The notes: generated by a model from the letters alone, not told the origin. 64,000 bases of DNA from an uncultured Eubacteriales bacterium (GCA_902781095.1 CACZHW010000001.1:1-64000), one strand, 5' to 3'; counted from the stretch's first letter, positions 8,005 through 16,568 are shown. Made by a program: numbers and translations.

Positions 8005-9228
8005 ATGGGCAACAACGCAATCGTCGGCCAAAGCGGTGGCCCGACTTCTGTCATCAATTCCAGTCTCGCGGGCGTTCTGCAGGCCTGCCAGATGCGCGGC
8101 GCGAAACGCGTCTACGGCATGCTGAACGGCATACAGGGGCTTTTGGAGGAGCGCGTGTGCGACCTCTCCGGAAAGCTGGGCTCCTCCATGGAGATCGAAC
8201 TGCTCAAGCGTACGCCCTCTTCCTACCTGGGCAGTTGCCGCTACAAACTGCCGGATGCCGCGCAGGATCCCGCCGTCTATGAAAAGCTCTTCGCCATCCT
8301 GGACAAGCTGGATATCGGCTACTTCTTCTACATCGGCGGCAACGACAGCATGGATACCATCGCCAAGCTGTCCGAGTACGGGCGTCAGACGGGTTCCAAA
8401 ATCCGCTTCATGGGCGTACCGAAGACCATCGACAACGACCTCATGCTCACCGACCACACGCCCGGTTACGGCTCGGCGGCCAAGTACATCGGCGTCGTGA
8501 TGAAGGAAATCATCCGGGACGCCACCGTTTACGGCACGAACTTCGTCACGATCGTGGAGGTCATGGGCCGCAACGCAGGCTGGCTGACCGCCGCGGCCGC
8601 GCTGGCCAGGGGCGAGGACTGCGAGGGCGTCGACCTCATCTGTCTGCCTGAAATCCCCTTCCACACGGACCGTTTCCTCGCGAAGGTGGAAGCCATGCAG
8701 AAGGAGCGCGCCTCCATCGTCATCGCCGTCTCCGAAGGCGTCAAGCTGCCGGACGGGCGCTACGTCTGCGAGCTCTCCGACGACACGCGCTTCGTGGACG
8801 CGTTCGGCCACAAGAGCCTGACCGGCACCGCCCGCTATCTTTCCAACCTGGTCGCGCGGAACCTGCCCACGCGCACGCGTTCCGTGGAGCTTTCCATCCT
8901 GCAGCGCTGCGGCGCGCACCTGGCCAGCCGGACCGACATCACGGAAGCCTACCAGGTCGGCGGCGCTGCCGCGAAGGCTGCCTTCGAGGGACACACCGGC
9001 GAGATGGTGGCGCTGAAGCGCCTCTCCAACGATCCCTATCAGTGCACCACGGAGCTGGTCGACATCACGAAGGTCGCCAACCTCGAAAAGAAGGTGCCTG
9101 TCGAGTGGATCAACAGCTACCGCACCGATATGCTCCCCGAGTTCCTCGCCTACGCGCGTCCCCTCATCCAGGCCGAGCTGACCCCCATTTACATCAACGG
9201 CCTCGCACAGCACATCGTCGGCCGCTGA
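8005..9228 (+). CDS. pfp: Pyrophosphate-dependent 6-phosphofructokinase
   Basis: A 407-residue enzyme that phosphorylates fructose-6-phosphate with pyrophosphate, a reversible glycolytic step in the cytoplasm. Seen in the sequence: the phosphate-donor loop GGNDS at residues 111-115, where Asp114 replaces the Gly of ATP-dependent enzymes, and PKTIDND at 139-145, where Lys replaces the Gly of PGTIDND. Both changes are the accepted signature of PPi use. MGRNAGW (substrate binding) follows. The ATG at 8005 has AAGGAGG nine bases upstream; the longer frame would start inside the promoter. It is a single-gene unit with strong promoters and a strong terminator. Confidence 0.95.
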   Translation: MGNNAIVGQSGGPTSVINSSLAGVLQACQMRGAKRVYGMLNGIQGLLEERVCDLSGKLGSSMEIELLKRTPSSYLGSCRYKLPDAAQDPAVYEKLFAILDKLDIGYFFYIGGNDSMDTIAKLSEYGRQTGSKIRFMGVPKTIDNDLMLTDHTPGYGSAAKYIGVVMKEIIRDATVYGTNFVTIVEVMGRNAGWLTAAAALARGEDCEGVDLICLPEIPFHTDRFLAKVEAMQKERASIVIAVSEGVKLPDGRYVCELSDDTRFVDAFGHKSLTGTARYLSNLVARNLPTRTRSVELSILQRCGAHLASRTDITEAYQVGGAAAKAAFEGHTGEMVALKRLSNDPYQCTTELVDITKVANLEKKVPVEWINSYRTDMLPEFLAYARPLIQAELTPIYINGLAQHIVGR

Positions 9229-9258
9229 ACGCCGCGGCTGCCCGTAAAGCTTTTTCTT

Positions 9259-9288
9259 CCCCCTGTTTCTCGGAACAGGGGGATTTTT
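9259..9288 (+). terminator. Terminator of pfp
   Basis: A perfect 9-bp GC-rich stem (9259-9267 with 9274-9282) is followed by ATTTTT, 30 bases after the pfp stop codon. Confidence 0.9.
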
Positions 9289-9292
9289 CCGG

Positions 9293-9321
9293 TTGACAGA
9301 ACGTCCGCTTCGTGCTACCCT
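9293..9321 (+). promoter_or_regulatory. Promoter of bioY
   Basis: A consensus TTGACA at 9293-9298, a 17-base spacer and a weaker TACCCT at 9316-9321. It begins right behind the pfp terminator, and a palindrome resembling a BirA operator starts four bases after the -10 box. Confidence 0.75.
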
Positions 9322-9324
9322 CTC

Positions 9325-9360
9325 TTTCGTCAACTTAAATCATTTCACAAGTTTACGAAA
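9325..9360 (+). promoter_or_regulatory. Candidate biotin-repressor (BirA) operator
   Basis: Two 12-base arms, TTTCGTCAACTT (9325-9336) and AAGTTTACGAAA (9349-9360), form an inverted repeat with 11 of 12 positions matching and a 12-base spacer. The core GTCAAC-N16-GTTTAC resembles BirA operators of Firmicutes (TGTTAAC-N14 to 16-GTTAACA). It covers the expected transcription start of bioY, where repressor binding would block transcription. Assignment to BirA is inferred from the downstream gene. Confidence 0.6.
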
Positions 9361-9375
9361 AGGAGATCAAGACCC

Positions 9376-9939
9376 ATGAACCGCACGAAGCAGCCTGCTC
9401 TCAATGCCGCTTCCCTCGCCGCCTGCGCACTGATGGCCGCGCTGACGGCCGTCTGTTCGCAGATCCAGATTCCCCTGCCCATGGTGCCCATCAACCTGGC
9501 GCTCTTCGCCGTCCATCTGAGCGGCGCCCTGCTCGGCGCAAGGCGAGGCGCCCTCTCCATGACCGTCTACGCGCTGCTGGGGCTCGTCGGCGTCCCCGTC
9601 TTCTCCGGCTTTACAGCCGGACCGGCGACGCTCTTCGGGCGCACGGGCGGCTACATCCTCGGCTACATCCTCTGCGCCGCGCTGGTCGGTCTGCTCACGC
9701 GCCGCGGCCCCTTTACCTTTTCCCGCCTGTGCGCTGCCATGGCCGCCGGCGTCGCCGTCTGCTATCTCTTCGGCACCGTCTGGTTCATGGCGCTCACCCG
9801 GATGAACCTTGCGACCAGCCTCTCTTACTGCGTCATTCCCTTCCTGCCCGGGGACGCCGTCAAGATCGTCCTGGCGGCCGTCCTTTCCCTGCGCCTGCGG
9901 GAGCCGCTCTCGCGCCTCGGCCTGGAAGCCGGAGATTGA
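9376..9939 (+). CDS. bioY: Biotin transporter BioY (ECF substrate-binding subunit)
   Basis: A 187-residue polytopic membrane protein of the BioY family, the S component that binds biotin for energy-coupling-factor transport. About six hydrophobic segments are visible. Family-typical stretches include QIPLPMVPIN near residue 35, GALLGARRG and LLGLVGVPVFSGF in the middle, and FLPGDAVKIVLA at the C-terminus. No ECF ATPase or EcfT gene lies nearby, so it would share modules encoded elsewhere or work alone. The ATG follows AAAAGGAGAT. The BirA-like palindrome upstream suggests repression by biotin. Confidence 0.93.
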   Translation: MNRTKQPALNAASLAACALMAALTAVCSQIQIPLPMVPINLALFAVHLSGALLGARRGALSMTVYALLGLVGVPVFSGFTAGPATLFGRTGGYILGYILCAALVGLLTRRGPFTFSRLCAAMAAGVAVCYLFGTVWFMALTRMNLATSLSYCVIPFLPGDAVKIVLAAVLSLRLREPLSRLGLEAGD

Positions 9940-10009
9940 CACGGCGCGCGGATGCGTGATAAAGTAGGGTATCAAATAATCCGCGCAATGCGCGACGGGA
10001 GAGATCTGC

Positions 10010-10726
10010 ATGCTGGAACTGAATATCGAAAAATCGTGGGTGGGCGCCGTCTGGCGCCGGAGCTCCGTGCGCAGTTATACGGGCGCGCCCGATGAAGAAC
10101 AGCTGAAGCGCCTGGGCGCGCTCTGCCGGAAGCTGAGCTGGCAGGGCGTCACCATCCGCCTGTTTCAGGGGCCCGGGCTGCGCTCGGCCATCAAAGGGAC
10201 GGACGTCTATGCCGTCATCGTCGCCAAGGCGGGGACGCCGCCCGAGACGGAAGGCTATATGGGTGAGGCGCTGGTTCTGGAAGCGACCGCCATGGGTCTG
10301 GGCACGTGTTGGCTGGGCGCCGGCTTCATCCCCGACATCATCGAGCGCAATGTGGATTTGCAGAGCGGCGAGGCCGTGCACTGCGTCATTTCCATCGGGA
10401 AGGCCAACCTGCCCGCCTTTGCGCCCAAACGCAAGCCGCTGGAGAAGATCTGCGGCATGAACGAGGAGCAGCTCTCCGCCCTGGGCAGCTGGCAGAAGGA
10501 CGCCGTCCTCTCCGCACGCGTCGCCCCCAGCGCGATCAACATGCAGCCCTGGAAGATCACGGCGGATTCCGCCAGCGTCAAAATCGAGGAGAACGCGCTC
10601 CTCTACAAGAAGTATTCCCGCATCGACTGCGGCATCTGCATGCTGCACGCCGCCGTGGGCGCCAGCGGCGCAGGCCGTACGCCCCGCTGGAAAAAGGTCG
10701 ACGACGCGTACGTGCTGACCGCGTAA
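10010..10726 (+). CDS. Nitroreductase-family (putative TM1586-like) protein
   Basis: A 238-residue flavin-dependent reductase-like protein. Seen in the sequence: WRRSSVRSY near residue 15, a typical FMN phosphate-binding start; EALVLEATAMGLGTCWLG in the middle; and a second half beginning ARVAPSAINMQPW, the motif that opens the second lobe of the putative nitroreductase family (nitroreductase_2 type). The physiological substrate is unknown. It lies 70 bases after bioY with only a GGGAGAGA ribosome site between, so the two may be co-transcribed. A converging terminator follows. Confidence 0.85.
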   Translation: MLELNIEKSWVGAVWRRSSVRSYTGAPDEEQLKRLGALCRKLSWQGVTIRLFQGPGLRSAIKGTDVYAVIVAKAGTPPETEGYMGEALVLEATAMGLGTCWLGAGFIPDIIERNVDLQSGEAVHCVISIGKANLPAFAPKRKPLEKICGMNEEQLSALGSWQKDAVLSARVAPSAINMQPWKITADSASVKIEENALLYKKYSRIDCGICMLHAAVGASGAGRTPRWKKVDDAYVLTA

Positions 10727-10745
10727 ACGGCTGAACCGCACACAA

Positions 10746-10797
10746 AAACACCGCTCCGCCGGGCTGCCAAAGCCGCAATCCCCGGCGGGGCGGTTTT
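10746..10797. terminator. Bidirectional terminator between convergent genes
   Basis: A long GC-rich hairpin (arms about 10750-10763 and 10780-10793) is flanked by AAAAACA on the left and TTTTC on the right. It serves both the nitroreductase gene and the minus-strand SGNH-like gene. Confidence 0.8.
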
Positions 10798-10801
10798 CTC
10801 A

Positions 10802-12301
10802 TTACGGGAGACTGCGCGTCAGCCTGAGGACCGGCTTTCCCGTCCTGCGGTCGATGACCAGCAGGTGGAGGTCCTCGTCCTGCTCCTCCCAGGTGTCGAA
10901 GTAATACGTCTCTTCCCCGCCGTCCGTCAGGCTGAGGTCGATCCATTCGCCGTCCATGCGGCAGAACACCGTCCCGAAGGAGGTCTCAAACTCGCGCTCC
11001 GTCCGGCCGTAGAGCTCGTGCACCTCATCCCGGTCCCTGTCCACCGCCAGGAAGTAGCCCGCCCCTTCGCCGTCCGCATACTGCAGGCCCTCCAACGGAT
11101 TCAGGTCCGCGGAAACCTTGTCGTCATCCCAGTGGACGTTTTCCCGGGCGATGTTCTGCAGCAGATTCTTCAGGTGCAGCTGCGAGGTGTCAAACCCCGG
11201 CCGGAAGGTCAGCACGCAATTGAAATCCCTGTCGTGCAGCAGCATCAGCGCGCTGCGCAGGCCGTCCTCCTGCTCCTGCATCGCGCGCAGCTTCTCGTCG
11301 ATATACGCGTCGTAATCCCGCTCCCAGCCGGCGAAGGCCGCCTCCCCCCGGTGGTCCGGGAGGCCGAAGACGTCTCTCAGATACCGGCCCAGGTAGTCCG
11401 AGACCTTCCGCACGCCGGATGGATTGAGGTGCGAGGCCGGGTCAAAGCAGTCCGTGTAGTAGTCAACCACCCGATCCATATCGATGAAATTCAGATAATC
11501 CGTTCCGGTTTCCGCCGCGATGGCGGCTACCGTGTGCCCGCTCCGCTGTGACTCGGCCCCTGCGCGGTGCGGGAGCATCACGAGCAGCAGGCCGATCCCC
11601 CTCTCCCGGCAGGTTTCGATGAGGCGCCGCAGGTAGACGTATCCCCATCCCTCCTCCGCAGAGGCCGATGCGGGATCGATGAGCGGCTGGGATTCGTCCG
11701 GGTCCGTCACATGGATCTGGAGCTTCGCGCCCTTTTGCGTGTTGTAGCGGGGCGAAAAATCCTCCGGTTTCAGGCTGTTCCACCGGGAGTGGTACTTGAG
11801 CAGCGGGGCGATCAGGTCCAGCCTCAGTTCCGCCGCCGTCGTGCCGAAGGCGTCCGTCTGTTCCGTGTCCGTGAGGTCAAAGACCGCCTGCAGCTTCGTC
11901 GGCGTCAGCGGAAAGGCGTCGCAGGCCGTGTGCACGTGGCCGAACTTGCCGGAGAGCTTCAGCGGGTACTCCGCGTCCTTCACCCCGACCACGACCGCCT
12001 TCGGCTTTGCGTAGTCCAGCGCGTTCATCACCGTCCAGTAGGTCATGGCGAGGGTGCTGTTGACCACCCCCAGGTTGTAGGACGTAATGCCGTAATCCCG
12101 GTAGATCTCCAGCGGCGCAATGCCGTAATAGACCTGGCTGTCCCCGGCAAAGAGCACGTCGTATTCCTGCGCGGACTGAAGGAAGGGCCCGATCTGTTCC
12201 TCGCTCTCCTTCATGCGCAGCAACCGGGTCGCGCCCGTCAGCAGCGCGCAGAGCAAAAGCGCGAACACCGCAGCCCGGACGGCGGTCAGCCATCGGCTCA
12301 T
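10802..12301 (-). CDS. Membrane-anchored SGNH/GDSL-hydrolase-like protein
   Basis: A 499-residue protein with one N-terminal hydrophobic helix (residues about 9-24) and a large outer domain. Block I of the SGNH fold is visible as FAGDSQVYYGI near residue 50, and a C-terminal catalytic-type D-x-x-H appears as DPASHLNPSG near residue 290. The layout resembles AlgJ/DltD-like proteins that modify envelope polymers, but the assignment stays at fold level. A C-terminal region of about 190 residues after the SGNH core is not recognised. The ATG follows an AAAGGGGGAA site. It lies downstream of pgmB with a terminator between. Confidence 0.7.
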   Translation of the reverse strand: MSRWLTAVRAAVFALLLCALLTGATRLLRMKESEEQIGPFLQSAQEYDVLFAGDSQVYYGIAPLEIYRDYGITSYNLGVVNSTLAMTYWTVMNALDYAKPKAVVVGVKDAEYPLKLSGKFGHVHTACDAFPLTPTKLQAVFDLTDTEQTDAFGTTAAELRLDLIAPLLKYHSRWNSLKPEDFSPRYNTQKGAKLQIHVTDPDESQPLIDPASASAEEGWGYVYLRRLIETCRERGIGLLLVMLPHRAGAESQRSGHTVAAIAAETGTDYLNFIDMDRVVDYYTDCFDPASHLNPSGVRKVSDYLGRYLRDVFGLPDHRGEAAFAGWERDYDAYIDEKLRAMQEQEDGLRSALMLLHDRDFNCVLTFRPGFDTSQLHLKNLLQNIARENVHWDDDKVSADLNPLEGLQYADGEGAGYFLAVDRDRDEVHELYGRTEREFETSFGTVFCRMDGEWIDLSLTDGGEETYYFDTWEEQDEDLHLLVIDRRTGKPVLRLTRSLP

Positions 12302-12337
12302 CCGTCATTCCCCCTTTGCTCCGTGGCCGGTTTTCTC

Positions 12338-12364
12338 ACAAAAAAAGGCTGTCACCGGACAGCC
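12338..12364 (-). terminator. Terminator of pgmB
   Basis: A perfect 7-bp stem GGCTGTC/GACAGCC (12347-12353 with 12358-12364) is followed on the minus strand by seven T residues. It separates pgmB from the SGNH-like gene. Confidence 0.85.
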
Positions 12365-12383
12365 GTCGTTCATTCGGGTATGC

Positions 12384-13025
12384 TCAGAGGCAAATCGCCT
12401 GCAGGTCGCCGAAGCGCTTCATCGGGTAGGTCGTCAGTGCAAAGGCAGAGGCTTCCCCCAGTCCGGCGCTGTCAAAGCCGCCCGCGCTGGCCGCGCGGAT
12501 CCCCGCCTCGGCGTCCTCAACCACCAGGCACTGTGAAGCGGGCAGCCCCAAAAACTCCGCAGCCATGGTGAAGACCTGCGGATCGGGTTTGCTCCGCTGG
12601 ATATTCGTGCCGTCCGAGACGGCGTCGAAGAAATCCTTCAGGCCGAGCCGCTCCAGGATGTAGCGCGTGTTCTTGCTGGACGATCCGATCGCGAGCGCGA
12701 GGCCGGCGGCGCGCAGCGCCTCCAGCGTCTGCCGGACCTCCTGCGTCAGGTCCGCGGGAGACATATTCGAAAGCAGGCTGCGGTAGAGGTCGTTCTTCCG
12801 CCGCGCCAGTTCTTCCTTTTCCTCCGCGGTGTACGCGCGGCTGCTCTTCTCCAGGATGATGTCCAGGCTCTCCATCCGGGATACGCCGCGCAGGCGGTTG
12901 TTGATCTGTTCGTCGAAATAGACGCCGATGTCGTCGGCCACCTGCTTCCAGGCCTGGTAATGATACTTGTCCGTAAAGCAGATGACCCCGTCCAGGTCGA
13001 AGATGACGCCCTGATACTTCCCCAT
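12384..13025 (-). CDS. pgmB: Beta-phosphoglucomutase
   Basis: A 213-residue HAD-superfamily enzyme that converts beta-glucose-1-phosphate to glucose-6-phosphate, normally after a maltose, trehalose or kojibiose phosphorylase. Seen in the sequence: the nucleophile motif FDLDGVI at residues 9-15 (Asp10 and Asp12), the substrate-specificity stretch TDKYHYQAW, RGVSRMESL in the cap domain, IGSSSKN, KPDP, and VVEDAEAGI for metal binding. The ATG follows GGGGAG. No disaccharide phosphorylase lies in the window, so the source of the substrate is not visible. Confidence 0.92.
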   Translation of the reverse strand: MGKYQGVIFDLDGVICFTDKYHYQAWKQVADDIGVYFDEQINNRLRGVSRMESLDIILEKSSRAYTAEEKEELARRKNDLYRSLLSNMSPADLTQEVRQTLEALRAAGLALAIGSSSKNTRYILERLGLKDFFDAVSDGTNIQRSKPDPQVFTMAAEFLGLPASQCLVVEDAEAGIRAASAGGFDSAGLGEASAFALTTYPMKRFGDLQAICL

Positions 13026-13046
13026 AGTCGCTCCCCGGGGCCGGTC

Positions 13047-13322
13047 TCAGTCGGAGACGGCCTGCTTCATCATTTTGCCCGGCTTGAAGATGGGCGAAAC
13101 CCGCTCGCCCAGCTGCACCTCTTCGCCCGTCTTCGGGTTGCGCGCCTTGCGCGCCGGGCGGTGCTTGATCTCAAAGGCGCCGAAGCCGACGATCTGCACC
13201 TTTTCGCCCTGGCTCAGCTTTTCGCAGATGATCTCGCTCATGCTCACGACGGCCGCTTCCGCGTCGCGGCGGCTGATGCCGGCCCTTCTCGCAATCTCCG
13301 CACTCAGTTCGGTTTTATTCAT
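13047..13322 (-). CDS. hup: HU-family DNA-binding protein
   Basis: A 91-residue nucleoid protein with the typical MNKTELSAEIA start, the GFGAFEIKHRPARKARNPKTGE arm region (proline near residue 63) and a basic C-terminus. It binds and bends DNA without strong sequence preference. The ATG is preceded by AAGGAGG. The 159-base upstream region contains two near-identical palindromic 16-mers 30 bases apart that could control it. It lies between mazG and pgmB on the same strand. Confidence 0.95.
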   Translation of the reverse strand: MNKTELSAEIARRAGISRRDAEAAVVSMSEIICEKLSQGEKVQIVGFGAFEIKHRPARKARNPKTGEEVQLGERVSPIFKPGKMMKQAVSD

Positions 13323-13352
13323 ATCCGTAGTTCCTCCTTATAGCCCCGATCT

Positions 13353-13398
13353 CAAACATTTTGTTTTATGATCGCCGTTTTGCAAACAGTTTGTTTTA
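13353..13398 (-). promoter_or_regulatory. Twin palindromic repeat upstream of the HU gene
   Basis: CAAACATTTTGTTTTA (13353-13368) and CAAACAGTTTGTTTTA (13383-13398) differ at one position and are exactly 30 bases apart, about three helical turns. Each contains a CAAAC/GTTTG-type dyad, perfect in the second copy. They lie 31 and 61 bases before the HU start, where an operator would be expected. No clear -10 box was recognised here. Confidence 0.5.
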
Positions 13399-13481
13399 AC
13401 AACAGAACATCCCGTTTTTGATTTTACAATCTTTCCGTCCTTATCGCAAGAGGGTAAGCCCCCTTTGCCGAAATTTTCTGT

Positions 13482-14834
13482 TTAACCTTTTCCCGCACAC
13501 GCTTTGTCAACCCGCTCTGCCGTCACGCTCCTCAGACAGGTCTCCGCGTCGAGCGAAAGCGCGTCCGCCAGGGCGCAGGCCGCTTCCAGTGCCTCCCCCA
13601 GGCTCCTGCCGTCCTCTGCCGCCTGAGCGAGGCGGACGAAAGCTTCCTTCGCCTGCCGTGCGTCCGCCGTCTGCCCGTGTGCGCGCTGCTGCCTGCGCAG
13701 CACCTTCTGCGCGCGCATCAGGCCGGGCAGCGACAGCGGAACCTCCGCCATGCGCTCGGCTGCCGTCTGTACGCCGCGCTCCTTTTCCTTCGCCGCCTCC
13801 CACACGCCGTTTACGGCATCCGCGCCGCTGACGGCCACTCCGGCGAAGACGTGCGGATGGCGCGCGATCATCTTGCGCACGATGGCGCTCGTCACGTCCC
13901 TGTCCGTAAAGGCGCGGTGCTCCCGGCCGATCCGGCTGTTCAACACGACCTGCAGCAGCACGTCGCCCAGCTCGTCGGCCAGCTTTTCGGGGTCGTCGCC
14001 CGCCATCGCCTCTGCCGCCTCACACGCCTCTTCGATCATATACCGGCGCAGCGACTCGTGGGTCTGCTGCCGGTCCCAGGGGCAGCCCCCCGGCCCGCGG
14101 AGCCGGTCCACCACCGCGACCAGGTCCTCGTATCCGGCGCGCTGACGCTCCCCGTACGGCACCGCCGGCACGAACACTGCCGTCCGGTGGTCGTAGACCT
14201 GCTGCCGGTCCAGCGCGTAGAGCGGCACCGGCTCGGCCGTGCACCCCTGTTCGGCCGCGTCGGGCAGAAAATAGACGGTCATTTCGTCGTCGAAGAGGTC
14301 GCACAGCCAGAGCTTGACGTCCGCGGCCAGGCGCGCGTCGTTCAGCTCGGTGATCACCATGGGCACGTCCGCCGCAGGGCGCAGAGCCGGCAGGGACAGC
14401 GCCGTCAGCGTGCGCAGGTTCTCCGTGTCCACGCCGAAGGGGATCACGGCGCAGGCGGCGTTTTCCGCCAGGGAAACGCCGCCCAGGACGCGCACTCTGC
14501 ACTTGCCCTGTGCTTCCTTCGCCAGACGGCGCACCGTCGCGTCGTTCGCGGGCTCGCTTACCGCGTAGCACACGTCCGTCTCCCGGGCCGCAAAAAGCAG
14601 CCGCTCGCTGGCGGCCGCTGTCAGTTCATCAAAATCCTCGCTGGCGTCGTAGAGTCCGTCCAGCGTCTCAAAACGGACGCCTTCCTTTAGCAGAAGGTCC
14701 GCCACGGCGTGCCGCGCCGTGCGCAGCACAAGCCTCTTCGCCCCGCGAAGCGCCTGCAGCGCCCCCAGGGTGACGAGCCTTCCGTCGTCCGGCCCCAGGG
14801 CGACCACCAGGATTTCATGCGCAGGCTTTTCCAT
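13482..14834 (-). CDS. mazG: YabN-type fusion of SAM-methylase-like domain and MazG
   Basis: A 450-residue two-domain protein. Residues 1-220 match the tetrapyrrole/SAM-methylase fold (VVALGPDDGRLVTLGALQAL at the start, a degenerate form of the usual GPGDPDLLT loop). Residues about 232-450 are MazG nucleoside triphosphate pyrophosphohydrolase, with GGCPWDRQQTHESL, EEACE at 268-272 and DELGD at 287-291 forming the metal site. Known members remove aberrant NTPs; the role of the methylase-like half is unresolved. The start at 14834 lies four bases after the stop of the glycosyltransferase gene, so the pair is coupled. The longer frame overlapping that gene is rejected. Confidence 0.9.
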   Translation of the reverse strand: MEKPAHEILVVALGPDDGRLVTLGALQALRGAKRLVLRTARHAVADLLLKEGVRFETLDGLYDASEDFDELTAAASERLLFAARETDVCYAVSEPANDATVRRLAKEAQGKCRVRVLGGVSLAENAACAVIPFGVDTENLRTLTALSLPALRPAADVPMVITELNDARLAADVKLWLCDLFDDEMTVYFLPDAAEQGCTAEPVPLYALDRQQVYDHRTAVFVPAVPYGERQRAGYEDLVAVVDRLRGPGGCPWDRQQTHESLRRYMIEEACEAAEAMAGDDPEKLADELGDVLLQVVLNSRIGREHRAFTDRDVTSAIVRKMIARHPHVFAGVAVSGADAVNGVWEAAKEKERGVQTAAERMAEVPLSLPGLMRAQKVLRRQQRAHGQTADARQAKEAFVRLAQAAEDGRSLGEALEAACALADALSLDAETCLRSVTAERVDKACAGKG

Positions 14835-14838
14835 CGCC

Positions 14839-15813
14839 TTACTTGTCCGCCTTTCCCGCAGTGTTGAGCACGCTCTCGATGATGAAGCGCGGACGCCGTT
14901 TGGTTTCGTTGTAGATCTTGCCGATGTATTCGCCCACGATGCCCAGGCCCAGCAGCTGGATGCCGCCCAGCATCCAGATGGACGCCATGAGGCTCGCCCA
15001 GCCGTTCGTGGGATGGCCGGTCGCCTTGACCACGATGGCATAGATGAACATGATGAGGCTGACGAGAAAGACGCACACGCCCGCCGAGAACACCAGCCGG
15101 ATGGGCTTGACGGAGAACGACGTGATGCCGTCCGCCGCAAAGGCCAGCATCTTTTTCAGCGGGTACTTGCTCTCGCCCGCGAAGCGCTCCGCGCGCTCGT
15201 ACGTCACCGTCGTCCACTTATAGCCGATCTGCGGGACGATGCCGCGCAAAAAGAGGTTGACCTCCGTAAACTGCGCGAGCCCTTCCACGGCGCGCCGGCT
15301 CATCAGCCGGTAATCGGCATGGTTGAAGACGATATCCACGCCCAGCGCGCGCATGACCTTGTAGAAGCCCTCCGCCGTAAAGCGCTTGAAGAAGGTGTCG
15401 GTTTCGCGCTTGCTGCGCACGCCGTACACCACCTCGTAGCCTTCGTGATAGGCGTCCACCATCGCGTCCACCGCGTTGATGTCGTCCTGCAGGTCCGCGT
15501 CCATGGAGATGATCATGTCCGCGTAATTGACCGCCGTCAGAAGGCCCGCCAGCAGCGCGTTCTGGTGTCCGCGGTTGCGCGAGAGGTTGACGCCGGAGAA
15601 CATCTCCGGCTCCTGCTCGTGCAGCCTGCTGATGATGGGCCACGTCTCGTCCTTCGATCCGTCGTTGACGAACATCACGCGGCTGTCGCGGCTGATCTTT
15701 CCCGCTTCCATCAGGGAGAGCATCTTCTCCTTCAGGCGGCGGCTCGTCTCCGGCAGCACTTCCTGCTCCTTGTAGCAGGGCACAACGATATACAGCGTAT
15801 TCTTAGCGTTCAT
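14839..15813 (-). CDS. Family 2 glycosyltransferase with two C-terminal membrane helices (GtrB/DPM1-like)
   Basis: A 324-residue membrane-attached transferase. The GT-A core is visible as YIVVPCYKEQEVLPET near residue 8, FVNDGSKDET near residue 49, NRGHQNALLAGL and the metal-binding MDADLQDD near residue 104. Two transmembrane segments lie near residues 243-265 and 276-300, with a conserved GEYIGKIY end. Such enzymes transfer a hexose to undecaprenyl phosphate for later use on the outer face. The partner flippase or acceptor transferase is not adjacent. It overlaps the upstream coiled-coil gene by four bases. Confidence 0.9.
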   Translation of the reverse strand: MNAKNTLYIVVPCYKEQEVLPETSRRLKEKMLSLMEAGKISRDSRVMFVNDGSKDETWPIISRLHEQEPEMFSGVNLSRNRGHQNALLAGLLTAVNYADMIISMDADLQDDINAVDAMVDAYHEGYEVVYGVRSKRETDTFFKRFTAEGFYKVMRALGVDIVFNHADYRLMSRRAVEGLAQFTEVNLFLRGIVPQIGYKWTTVTYERAERFAGESKYPLKKMLAFAADGITSFSVKPIRLVFSAGVCVFLVSLIMFIYAIVVKATGHPTNGWASLMASIWMLGGIQLLGLGIVGEYIGKIYNETKRRPRFIIESVLNTAGKADK

Positions 15814-16568
15814 CTTGCGTTCCTTTCGGCAGCGGCGGGCTGCCCCTCTCCTTTGTTCGCCGTCAGTAGCGAGTCGCGCAGCTGCGCCATCTCTCCCGCG
15901 CTGCGGGAAAGGGCCGCCGCCGCTCCGCTGAGCATGAGGTCCGTCTGGTGCGCCGCCTGCTGCACGACGCTGGCGGCCCGCTCTTCCGCATCCGTGCGGA
16001 TCTCGGCCGCGTACGCCTGCGCGCGCCGTGAAATCTCGCTCTCCTCCACCAGGCGCTGCGCCTGCTGCTGAGCGGCTTCCACGATCTGCTGGGCGCGGGT
16101 CCGGGCGTCCTCGACAGTCGCCTCCGCCTCTTCCTGCGCCTTGGTCATCAGCTGCATCCGGTACGTTTCCGCGTCCGTGCGCGTCTGCTTGTCATACGCG
16201 TCCGCCTCCTCGCGGCGGTCGCGGTAATAGCGCTCCGCCTCCTCGCGCCGCGCGCGGGAGACCGCCTCCGCCTCGCCGGTGATCTCGTCGCGCCTGTCCA
16301 GCACGCCCTGCGCCTCCCGCACCATCTTGGGCAGGACGATGCGCAGCTGGCCCATCAAATCTTCGTACGCGTCCTCCCGGATCAGGCGGTGCGTTTTGAC
16401 GATCGGGGTCTGGGAAGCCTCGCGGAACAGGCGGTCCATCTCCTCGATGACCGCCCGGCCCTCAGCCAGGGCGCCGCTCGCGCGGCCTTCCGCCGCTTCC
16501 TGCGGATTGGGTGCGCCCTGCGCGCCGCGGCGAACCGTCCTCTCCTGCCTCTGACCCTTATCTTCCAT
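15810..16568 (-). CDS. Coiled-coil protein downstream of coaD (DivIVA/F-type b-subunit-like)
   Basis: A 252-residue, highly charged, Ala/Glu/Arg-rich protein without membrane segments. Residues about 90-220 are predicted to form a continuous coiled coil (repeated AEAVSRARREEAERY-like heptads). The N-terminal 35 residues are low-complexity, and a short segment at residues 40-85 (EEMDRLFREASQTPIVKTHRLI) looks like an anchoring module. Similar proteins after coaD in clostridia are often called ATPase or b-subunit-like, which is not supported here because no P-loop is seen. A scaffolding or cell-division role is inferred. The ATG at 16568 follows GGAGGAG and overlaps the coaD end by 11 bases. Confidence 0.75.
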   Translation of the reverse strand: MEDKGQRQERTVRRGAQGAPNPQEAAEGRASGALAEGRAVIEEMDRLFREASQTPIVKTHRLIREDAYEDLMGQLRIVLPKMVREAQGVLDRRDEITGEAEAVSRARREEAERYYRDRREEADAYDKQTRTDAETYRMQLMTKAQEEAEATVEDARTRAQQIVEAAQQQAQRLVEESEISRRAQAYAAEIRTDAEERAASVVQQAAHQTDLMLSGAAAALSRSAGEMAQLRDSLLTANKGEGQPAAAERNAR

